Positions 1-9,810 of a stretch of 64,000 bases of DNA are shown piece by piece. Positions within the stretch are counted from its first letter, which is position 1. Each line of letters opens with the position of its first letter. The position numbers and the translations under genes are program-made. This DNA is from Papio anubis. Its lineage: Eukaryota; Chordata; Mammalia; Primates; Cercopithecidae. The DNA is taken from contig NC_044981.1 of NCBI RefSeq assembly GCF_008728515.1, forward strand, positions 117,769,524 to 117,833,523. The letters are read 5' to 3'. The notes under the pieces are model-generated. The model was not told the DNA's origin and searched no databases. It worked only from the letters and a program-made list of their open reading frames with translations.

Positions 1-700
1 AAGGCAGAGCCCCTGCTCTCAAAGACATACTGATGGCTTTACTAAAAGGAGGAGTAAACATGCCCTATGAGAAGAATATGCAAATTTCTGCTAGAGCTAC
101 TACTTCTAGGAGAAGAAGGACAACTGGAAAAGGCTCCTTGGAGAGGTGCGATTTGAAATGGGCCTTGAAAAATGGATAAAATACAAGAGATCCACATGAA
201 GTAAGAAAAGAATTCCAGGTTTAGAGAAGTGCTTGAGAAAAGGCAAGAATTCAATCAAGTCCAGAGGCTCTAAGGAATGGTGGACTGCGGTGTGGGTGAT
301 GTGTGGCTTACTCATGAGTGGTGTTTGCCTACAGTGAAACAGGAGAAATGCATGGGCCAGGCACACACTGCCCAAGGGGAGGCCTGCAAAGGCCTGAGGA
401 GGAGTTTAGATGAAAATGACAAAATCTTTCTTTATTTAATCAATTTTGAGTCATTCATTCACTAACTGAAAACAGACAGACAAAGCAGATTACCAAACTA
501 CCATGTATCTATACATTTATTGATTGTAGAGATGACTCTTCCAAATCTAAACGTCTGAGTAAGGAAAATTAGAGCCCACATTAACTCAAGGTCTGCTCAT
601 AGAAATCAGTTTTTATAAAATTTTTTCTCTGTCTCTGTATTTAAGCTTTTGGCATAAGAAAATTAGACTAGAAGAACTCTAATCTTATTTTTTCTTATTT

Positions 701-830
701 TTTAACTTTTTAGCATTAAAAAATAAGAGGCAAAGAGAAAATATTTGGTTACATACATATATGTTATATATTTAACTTTTTAGCATTAAAAATAAGAGGC
801 AAAGAGAAAAAATAAGGTTATATACATATA
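701..830. repeat. 70-bp tandem duplication
   Basis: The motif beginning at 701 (TTTAACTTTTTAGCATTAAA, then AATAAGAGGCAAAGAGAAAA) recurs starting at 771, a period of 70 bp. The copies differ by single A-run length changes and a few substitutions in the 3' half. Confidence 0.85.
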
Positions 831-1345
831 AAACCAACTTCTCTTCGTCTGATGCAAAAACTGTTCTCTCAAAAAAAATGACATATTCTGACAGTTAACT
901 AAAATGAACAAATAGCTTCTTTTGTATTTACCCATTTGTAACCATTCGATAACTACTAATTTTGAATTTTTAAAGACATATATGAAATGTGTCCATGCTA
1001 GCTCTCTAACATAGAATTATTTATTTTTTCAAGTTATCTACAAATTAAAAGAACTGCTTTAAACCCGTACAGATTAAATGATTTCAAAAACAACTCAACA
1101 GGGAAGACTTTTTTTTTCTTTTTCTTTTTCTTTTTTTTTTAAAAAAAGATAAACATAAAACATACAAGTCTGGATAACGAAACAATTCATTTCCTTCAGA
1201 TGTCAAATGTATCATTGGTAAACTTAAGCTAATAGCAAAAAAATAAGTCAAATAATCCTCATATGAGTTAGAGATGGTGTCAGAAAAAAACTAAGAACTA
1301 TTTGAAATTTTCACTGTCATTCTTACCTCGTTTCTTTGCCCTGTA

Positions 1346-1739
1346 CACTTGACTCTTGAACAGCGCAAGTTTGAACTGTGAGGGTCCACCTACACGTGGA
1401 GTTTTTCCAATTAAAGTTAACCACTGAGGGTGCCTGCCTCTCCTGCCTCCTCTGCCACCTCCTCTACCCTTTCTGCCTCTGTTACCCCTGAGACAGCAAT
1501 ACCAACCTCTTCTTCCTCCTCCTCAGCTTATTCAACATGAAGTCGACAAAGATGAAGACCCTTTATGATGAGCACTTCCACTTAGTGAATATTAAATATA
1601 TTTTCTTTTATTATTTTCTTGATATTTTCTTTTCTCTAGCTTACTTTGTTGTAGAGTAAGAGTATACAATACATAGCATATCAAATATGTTTTGACTGTT
1701 AATGTTAAGTTTGGGGTGTCAAGGGTCAAGGGTCAACTG
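1346..1739. mobile_element. Tigger-family DNA transposon relic (MER8/Tigger2-like)
   Basis: Inverted ends are visible: CACTTGACTCTTGAAC at the left and CAAGGGTCAACTG at the right, both flanked by TA (1344-1345 and 1740-1741), the mariner/Tigger target. About 394 bp, internally deleted. The subfamily name is from memory. Confidence 0.8.
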
Positions 1740-4245
1740 TACAGTTTTCAATTGTAAACCTCTAGAGGGCAGAAGCAAAGTGCCTGACAAAGGAAAGTGT
1801 TTAATAAAGGGCAGTAGCTAGGGAACTACAGCTCCCCACAGACACCAAGGAACATATTCAAATATGGCCAAAAGGCTCAAAGTTTTCTGAATTCCAACAT
1901 CAATTATGCCAGTAACACAGCACTGCTATTGGATCGCCACATGGCATCAGGTGACAACAGACCAAATTCCAAAAAGTCCATTTCCTGCATCAGGCTGTTC
2001 CTGCATTTCTTTCTGAAGTCTCCCTGGTGATACACTCTGTAGCTGTGACACTGATTTGCCACATCCCACAGACTATCATGTCTTCAATTTTTAGTGATTT
2101 ACTCTGACACTTTGTCTTAGTGCCTAAGTCAAGCATAAATCTTCCTGAAGTGTGTCACATTTACGTACCTTTAAAGAACTGACTGCATTTAAATCATAGA
2201 AAATTATGATTAAGATTTTCTCATTTAAAAGGGAGACAAATGACAGCTCAGTCATGTGGTAAATGAAACAAACAGCAGAATCATTTTCTATCCAACTTTC
2301 TGACTTTTTCTTTAACCCCACATATAAGGCACAGTGGATGGAATAGAAATGCATCATCATTCTCCTGCTCTGCAAAACAATGAACACTGTTTAGCACCCA
2401 ATCTTGGGCTTCTCTGACACTTCTCCAGGTGTCAAGCTATGTAGCCATTCTTTATTTTTAAAATTATTTTGTTATTATTATTTTAGCATTTCTCCTATCT
2501 CCTCTTCCCCAGAAATATAGGCAGAGCTCAAGGTTTCACATCTGGCCTTTCACTCTGTGAGCCTGAGGCCCTCACTCACTCCCCTTACTTCTGTTATTGC
2601 TTCTCTTTGGATGGTTCCAGATTCTCTTTTCTCCTGTTGATCTCCTGCCTCAACACTTGACCTGCGTACCATTGCTCTGATCCCTACAAGAGCTACATAA
2701 TTCTCTTTCAAAAACCTCTACCCATAAAGGCCTAGCCTTCTTGTCATGATGAAATCCAATCTGCAAACCGTGAAATATCCTAACATCCTTCCTTCTTCTA
2801 CCCTCCACAATTTACCAACTACCCAGTTCCCCCAGTCATCAGTTCTCCCTCAGGCAGCCTTAAAACCCAGACCCTCATCTCCCTTCCTACAACTCCCAGT
2901 CAGCTCAGCCTGGATCATCCTTTGCCTGAACTATTTACCCATTCTCTGTTCTCTGCCCTTTGGTCTTGCTTAGCTATTCCCTAAAGCATACTTCCACCTC
3001 TGGCCCTATCTGTAAACTCCCACAATAAAGAAAATGTCTCATGGCTTCCCATTCTACAATGAAAAATATCCAAACATGAAATACAACACAATAAGAACTT
3101 GAGGAACAAAATAGAAAGGAATTTCAGGAAAGAAATGACCTTCAAATTGACCTAAACTAACTTTAAGGAAATTTCTGGATATTGGACAAATAGCTAAGCT
3201 ATTCCATTCAGACTCTATAAGTTGATGTTCCCCGAACACCATCCACACCTTAATTCTCACACAGATAACTCCTTCCCTTCTTATCCTCAATTAACTGCCT
3301 CATGCCTAAATCCCAGGTGCCTTTTATAGCCTGGCTCATATGCCCACTAATCAAGGAAACCTGCCTTCTTCATAATGAGGGGACTCTCTTCCTCCTCAGA
3401 ATATACTTCTCTTTTGCTTCTCTGCTATTACCTATCACATAAAGTTTCAAAATCAAAATACAAAGGAATACAGAAAATACATACATGTAGTCTAAAAGAA
3501 AATAATAGAACAAATACCCATTAGTCCATCACACAGCTAAAAAAAAATAGAATGTTACCACTATCTTGGAAGCCCTTTGGAAATCCTGCCTAATTACATC
3601 CTCTTACAATTACGGGGCTAACCACTAACCTTTGTATTTCATTTTCAGTTTTTAGAAGTGTCTATGTGTCCCCAAATAATAAAGCAGTTAGCTTTGCATG
3701 GGTTTGAACTACGTATAAATGGAACAAAGTGGTAGAAATTTTTTTCTGCTATTTAATTTTTTCATTTAATTTTATAGTTCTAAGATTAAATCATGTTGAT
3801 GTTGATTACTAGCTCATTGATTTTTGTTGCTGTATTATATTTATAAATATGCCAAATCTGAATAAGTTTACTATTAAAAAGTGCTGCTATAAATCTCCTT
3901 GGACACGTCTTCCGGCGTACTGCTATATAACCTTCAAACTCAAATCATTCACTCAGTGTGTCCTAAGCAACCCCTGCTCTGTGCCAGAAATTGTCTGAGA
4001 TCCTAAGTAGAGAAGAACACAGACTTATCCCTCCCATGATGGAGAAGCAAACAATAACTAATAAACAGATTATTAAAAATTATGATTGACACTTTGCCTT
4101 AGTGCCTAAATCAAGCACCAGAAGTGTCATCTAAGGAAAAGAACAGTTCTATGAGGAGCCATAGAAAACCTCATTAAAAGAGAGGTGATCTACAACATTG
4201 AGACCTACAGGGATGAGTGTACCAGCCAAGGGAAGAACAGAAGTA

Positions 4246-4348
4246 TTAAGTTGGTCCAAAAGTAATTGAGGTTTTCGCCATTACTTTTAATGAAATACCC
4301 TAACTTACTTTTAATGGCAAAAACTGCAATTATTTTTGCACCAACCTA
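4246..4348. mobile_element. MADE1 mariner-derived MITE
   Basis: Near-palindromic element from TTAAGTTGGTCCAAAAG to TTTTTGCACCAACCTA, flanked by TA. MADE1 is about 80 bp; this copy is about 103 bp because the core motif ACTTTTAATG is repeated around an extra 11-bp AAATACCCTAA-type segment. MADE1 copies are the source of the miR-548 family. Confidence 0.92.
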
Positions 4349-6744
4349 TACAAAGAGCTAGGACAAGTGCTTTTTAGGCAGGAGGAATAGAATACAGAGT
4401 TTGCCATTTCTATCACTAAGTGGATGATGAAATGGTGATACCCCGGTGGAGCAGAGGGAAGGAGGTGGATAGAGAGGTGAGCCAGGCAAAGACCATTCTG
4501 TTCTAAGGGCACCAGGAATCTTTTGTAAGCAGGGCATTGGGTCCCTGTGCAACATTCTCCAAATATGAGTTCCTTGATTGTGAGAATCAAGTCCCTTTAT
4601 AATGTTTTATTTCCTGCACAATCTTGGGGCCCAACAAATGAATGAACAATGACACTGCCCTCTGCCTTATGCTGGGTGGGGATTTGCACATAATGAGAGA
4701 CAGCCATGACTGAAAGTAGTTCACAGTGGAGACAGGGCAATCACCTAACATTATTCGAGCACACAAAGGCAAGCACTTGTCACTAAGGTGACAGAACCTG
4801 CTATTACAGGCAATCATAAACTACTGGGAAAACCATGGAGACAGGTAGGATTAGCTTATAAATGTTTCCAAAAGAGGTAAATCTTTAACAGTATTTGGGA
4901 GGAATAAAGGGTTATAGGCCATTGCAGAGAAAGGGTCAGGGTATTTCTAGTAAATGGAAAGGAAGGGAGAGGAAGAAGCAGATTAATAATAAACTAGTGA
5001 GCTCCAGGAGTGGCCCACAGGCCTTGGCTGGAGGGCAGTGGGAGAAGGCAGTGGGAAAAGTGAAGGCCAGTTGGCTCTGAAAAAAGCTCCTCATATACTT
5101 GAAATCCAATACAATCTAGCCCTTTTCTAGCTGTCATTTAGTTGTTTGTCACTACCAATTTAGTTTAGAAGTTGGAGGAGTCCCTTCTGTTCATCTCAGG
5201 TTTGAGGGGAAGAGCTGAGAAGGGGGGTTTTTTCTTTAGGAACCCAAAGAACCAAGAGAAGAAAACACTAAATGTGTTAATATGTTTAGCCACCCAGAAG
5301 TGTTGTTGAAAACTGGGACCATGTTCATAACGACACAAAGCAGTCTTCTGTCAATGGAAATTTTGTGGCTGAGTCATCTGTCCCCATTTTACAGCTCATC
5401 AGGCCTGAGAAGAACTTCCAGACCCATCAGCTGAATCCTGGAGGTGCAGCTGAGCCTCTTTCAAAACTGCCGTCACCACGGACTCCTGCGCTGACCAAAC
5501 ATCCCTTTTGTGTGTTCATAATTTACTTCCTATTCCCTTTTCACTCAACATACTGATCAGTAGCCAGAGGGTGGTGGCTTTCTTTCATTTGTCCTGGTAA
5601 TTCTGCAACACTTGCTGCAACTACTACAACCTGCTAATTATCTTTGAGGTTCTATGGATTATGCAAGAGTCAAGGTTATCTCATTCTTCCTTGCATAGAC
5701 TTATCTGGAGGTGTCTTTCAGCCCTGTAGACCTCTCTTCCATATATAGCTTAAGTTTTTCTTATTTTCAAGCTTTGTATTGCTGTTTTCTCTGAATGACA
5801 TTATACCTCTCTTTCCTCAACTCTCTTCATGTAGCCAGCTTAAAATTTATATTGCTAATTTCCGTTGACTTTCAAGGAGCAGATTTTTCAACCCTAACAT
5901 ATCATTTTTCAAAGCATAATTTTCAAAGCATCACTGAACTGCCTAGACATATATTAACAGTTAACAAAAGGTAGCAAACAAGAATATTTGGAACTTTTCA
6001 ATTTACCCTATCTTAAAATAATAGGTAAATATCACTTTCCATATCAACTATCTGACAAGGCCTAGGGTAGACTCAATCATTAGAACTACAACCACAAATA
6101 GAATCCAGGTAGCATAAATCTATATGCTAAGTATTCACATTGCTACTTAATTTAGGTTATTTTGGGGGGAAAATATCCTTTTGATGAAAGGACTGTCACA
6201 GAATTCCACTCTGAACACATCCTCCACAGGAAAAATGCATTGATAATACTAAATGTCTCAAGATATATTTAAAAGAAAACAGAGCCTTTTATCTAACTTG
6301 TTAAGGTGCCAGTTCAAATTTAGATCAGGAATGTGATTTTTTAGTGTTTCTTTATATACATTTGTCTCATACAAATTGAGACAAAATGGAACTCTACACT
6401 TCCAAATGGGCAAAAGGTACTGAAAACACATGACTTAATACTTTCTTTGATTTAATCCTCTTAAACTGGGTGGCAGCACAATTTTTGAAAAAGCTTTTTA
6501 CATTACTCCTGTGTTTTGGTTAATTTTGTTCTCCAAGTAAGAATGGCATGTGTTCAGTACTGCACACTGATGGGGCAAGTAATAAAATATTTATAGAAAC
6601 AAAACCAACTCCTTGAGTGAGGAACACTGAAAACCAGATTAACTCGGCAAACACTCCATCCTCTTCATTTATCTTTCTCTCTCTTTTTTTTTTTAAAAAG
6701 GCAATTCAAGTAACAGATTGATTAACTTTGGTAGAATAACTTAC

Positions 6745-6819
6745 AACATAGCGCTTTTTGTAGTCTTCGGATTTTGATTGCTGTACGGTAGGCAGAAAAA
6801 CGTACGTTATTGAGGTCAG
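6745..6819 (-). CDS. UTRN: Utrophin exon (dystrophin exon 64 equivalent), start of EF-hand region
   Basis: A 75 bp exon with a TTTCAG acceptor and GTAAGTT donor. It reads A, then DLNNVRFSAYRTAIKIRRLQ and KALC, with a final T beginning the next Leu codon. This is the first helix of the EF-hand-like region that packs against the WW domain. AIKIRR is utrophin-type; dystrophin has AMKLRR. Exon length matches dystrophin exon 64. The next expected exon (202 bp in dystrophin) is not visible before position 1, so the following intron is longer than 6.7 kb. Confidence 0.97.
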
Positions 6820-7049
6820 CTGAAATAGAAAAAGGAACAATTCGAAGATAGGCTTATTATTGAATATCTATTGAATGCCAAGAATGTATTTGGTTACTTT
6901 GGATGATGAAAAAATATTATGTCTGCCTGAAATAAAAAGTCTTCTCCCAAATTCCCCAACATGTATCCAAGAAAAAAATTAAATGATCTTAAGGACCATA
7001 TTGAGATACATCTCAAAGCAGTGCTACACAGAAAATTCTAAGAAAGTAT

Positions 7050-7650
7050 TTTCAAACAGGTATCAGGACTCAGAACATGGTGAGTTGAGTACTTTGAGAT
7101 GAAGGAGACTGAAAGGCCTCAGAAGTAAGGTCTCTCTGACCTCTGGGTCTCTTGTCTCCTGCCCCTCTTTCTCCTTCCAAAGTGATAAACAGAAATCAGA
7201 ATTCCTCTTCCCCAACGTGGGTCATAAAAACTAGAACTCCTCTTGCCCAAAGCAAGCCATAAAATCTAGCAAGTTCACTGTGACCTTCACCCTTCTCTCC
7301 TGAAGATTCTCCTGCAACAGATATCCTGTCCCTAGAGGAATATGTGGCAGGGAGAAGCCAAGAAGAATCTGAACAGATAGGCCTTGCTGGAATTCCCTTC
7401 TCAGTCTATTATCATTAAATTATACCCTTTCATCCAATCACAATTCAAAGCAGTCATCCATTCCTCACTCAATCTAAGTGTAAAAATAGATACTTTTCCC
7501 TGTTGTCTTTGAGTCTTCTGAAGGCTCTCATGTCAGGTAAAACTTTGATTAAGTAAATTTCTTGTGCTTTTCTGGTTGACCTGTCTTTTGTTATAGGAGT
7601 GTCACTATGACCCTTATGATGGGTGAGAAAAGGTATCACCCCTTTCAGTT
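7050..7650 (+). mobile_element. Probable solitary LTR, family not assigned
   Basis: The block has the texture of an old retroviral LTR: repeated CCATAAAA(T/C)CTA(G) segments near 7225-7270, a CATTAAAT-type sequence near 7413, and a closing TTGTGCTTTTCTGGTTGACC/TGTCTTTTGTTATAGG stretch at 7561-7600 typical of U5. Borders are uncertain. Confidence 0.4.
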
Positions 7651-8766
7651 CATTGGTGGGAAAAAGAGGAAGGTAATGAAGAGAAAGCACAGCTTCTTAA
7701 ATGCACTGCACAGTAGGCAGAGGGCCCTTCCTTTTTTTCCCAATAAAGGAGATTTTCCTCCAGGGGCATGTCCCCCAAGGACACTTCATTTTCTTCCAGC
7801 CACACTGTCCAGCTCACTATCCATGAAGCTCATCTTAATTCTATGTTCCTCCCATCCTGATCGATTTGTTTTTCTGTCCTTTTGCAGATCTCGTTAAAAT
7901 GATCCTATAATCAATACTCAACCCTTTGGAAACAACAGATATTGCAATTTCTTTCTTCGTCCCCTAAAGACAGAGTATCAGAGATTAGTAGAGTTAAAAG
8001 AAAACTCAGATATCATCAAAATTTGCCCCTTGTTTTACAAGCTAAGCAAACCAGTGATATGTCTTTTGTTTGTCCAACTTTTGCAGGACCCTTCACCCAC
8101 CAAAATAAAAACTCCCACAGAAGCCCAATATTTGAAGAGATTAAAAAGGGGGCATCCCTTTTATTGAAACAGGAGAGGGAGGCTTCAGGTGCTGCTCTTC
8201 TCTCCAGCATCTCCTTAGCTACCCAAAGAGAAAACTTTAAAAAAACCCACTGAACCAAACAGAGGAAGTAGGTTAAACAGTAAGTTGAAAGCCACATTGC
8301 CCTAGAAATTAAAACAAAATCGGAATTCTCATCTGTGTTTTCTTGCATTTTTGTATAAAAATGAATTTAGCTTTTAACAATTTAGACAAATTTAAACAAG
8401 GTGAGCTAAGTTGATGACATGTACTAAATAAAAAGTGAGCCAAAAGCAAATTTAAGGCAGTGAATTGAAGTTGGCTATATTGTAACTGTATATTTATGTA
8501 TATATTTTTGCATGCAAAGCTGAAGGTTAAGATGACTCAATACGAAGGAGGTAAAACCTACAATTACATTCCTCCCTGTAAATCAAGTCCTTTTGGCTCA
8601 CATGATTTCAAACCACACAATTCTCCTAAGAAAGGCAATACTTGTTTATCGCATTGCCCTTAGAAGTTTAACTGCTTTTAAATGTCAATGACATGATTCT
8701 TTTAACATTAACATGCCATGTAAGAAAAGCTGGTGATTAGCTCCTATTTAAGAATATACAGTTCTC

Positions 8767-9080
8767 GGCCGGGCACAGTGGTTCATGCCTGTAATCCTAG
8801 CACTTTGGGAGGCCGAGGCGGGTGGACTGCCTGAACTCAGGAGTTCGAGACCAGCATGGGCAACATGCTAAAATCGTGTCTCTACTAAAATACAAAAAAT
8901 TAGCCAGGTGTGGCAGCAGGCGCTTCTGGTCCCAGCTACTCAGGAGGCTGAGAAAGGAGAATTGCTTGAATCCGGGAGGCAGAGGTTGCAGTGAGCCGAG
9001 ATCACACCACTGCACTCCAGCCTGGGCAACAGAGTGAGACTCTGTCTCAAAAAAACAAAAAGGAAAAGAAAAAAAGAAAA
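8767..9080 (+). mobile_element. Alu (AluS type), full length
   Basis: Starts GGCCGGGCACAGTGG and ends in an A-rich tail. Target duplication AGAATATACAGTTCTC at 8751-8766 and 9081-9096 (one mismatch). Antisense to UTRN and very close to exon 63. Confidence 0.95.
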
Positions 9081-9135
9081 AGAATACACAGTTCTCAGTT
9101 GTTTAGGTTAATTAGTTACTATTAATAACACTTAC

Positions 9136-9197
9136 CAAGGGATTGAAAGAGTTCGGTCATTTTAGGATGGTCCCAACAGGTGGTCTGTGTTTGATGG
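9136..9197 (-). CDS. UTRN: Utrophin exon (dystrophin exon 63 equivalent), second half of WW domain
   Basis: A 62 bp exon between a TTTCCAG acceptor and a GTAAGTG donor. Joined to the AA of the previous exon it reads N, then HQTQTTCWDHPKMTELFQSL, with a final G starting Ala. The second WW tryptophan and the following DHP are visible. The length equals dystrophin exon 63. In dystrophin this is the first shared exon of the Dp71 short isoform, and the utrophin short form Up71 is expected to start by splicing a private first exon to this same acceptor. An Alu lies 39 nt downstream of the exon edge. Confidence 0.97.
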
Positions 9198-9382
9198 CTG
9201 GAAAAAAAAAGGTAAAATTGTAAAAATAAACAAAAGATCAAAAAACATCATATAGGCCAAAAAGGAAATACCCAAGTGGAAATGATTTTTTTTTCAAATT
9301 TTTAAAAATACATGCAAAATTACCCTCATTATGAACCATCGAGAAACCCAATGCCCAATTAATACTTAATATTTGAAACATC

Positions 9383-9676
9383 GGCCAGGGACAGTAGCTC
9401 TTCCTGTAATCCTAGTACTTTGAGAGGCCAAGGCAGGTGGCTCACTTGAGGTCAGGAGTTTGAGACAAGCCTGGCCAACTTGATGAAACCCTGTCTCTAC
9501 TAAAAATACAAGAATTAGCCAGGTGCGGTGGCGGTTGCCTGTAGTCCCAGCTACTCAGGAGGGCGAGGCATGAGAATCACTTGAACCTGGGAGGTGGAGG
9601 TTGCAGTGAGCCAAGATCCTTTCACTGCACTCTAGCCTGGGTGACAGAGTGAGACACTATCTCAAAAAAAAAAAAT
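9383..9676 (+). mobile_element. Alu (AluS/J type), full length
   Basis: Recognised from GGCCAGGGACAGTAGCTC through both arms to the A-run at 9664-9675. Confidence 0.93.
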
Positions 9677-9689
9677 TAATAATAAATTT

Positions 9690-9810
9690 TAGCTAGGTGT
9701 GGTGCCTCACATCTATAATCCCAACACTTTAGGAGCCTGAGATGGGAGCCCAGGAGTTTGACACCAGCTGGGCAACATAGTGAGACCTCATCTCTCTATA
9801 CAAAAGTTTT
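9690..9810 (+). mobile_element. Free left Alu monomer or AluJ left arm
   Basis: A single arm only: GCTAGGTGTGGTGCCTCAC through CATAGTGAGACCTCATCTCT, followed by an A/T-rich tail. Lies directly after the preceding Alu. Confidence 0.8.

Larger units (their letters stand above)
1..6744 (-). other. UTRN: UTRN intron after exon 64 equivalent, open at window edge
   Basis: Non-coding. It contains a 70-bp tandem duplication, one Tigger transposon and one MADE1 element, listed separately. The stretches 1-700, 1740-4245 and 4349-6744 show no open frame with exon features. Scattered segments (about 3945-4070 and 4590-4660) have the feel of decayed L2/MIR-age repeats, but I cannot assign them. The short ORFs here look like chance. 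Confidence 0.85.
6820..9135 (-). other. UTRN: UTRN intron between exon 63 and 64 equivalents
   Basis: A 2316 bp intron. It holds a probable old LTR (about 7050-7650) and an Alu (8767-9080). The 110- and 103-codon overlapping ORFs at 7942-8348 lie on opposite strands with no homology I recognise, and are taken as chance. Confidence 0.9.

Noticed and set aside
1..6744. Search for the next utrophin exon (202-bp dystrophin exon 65 equivalent)
   Set aside because: No segment encoding the expected LDLLELS-type start or NVPLCVDMCL-type motif was seen, so it lies outside the window.
7942..8348. Overlapping 103- and 110-codon ORFs on opposite strands
   Set aside because: Mutual antisense overlap in ordinary intron with no homology I can see.
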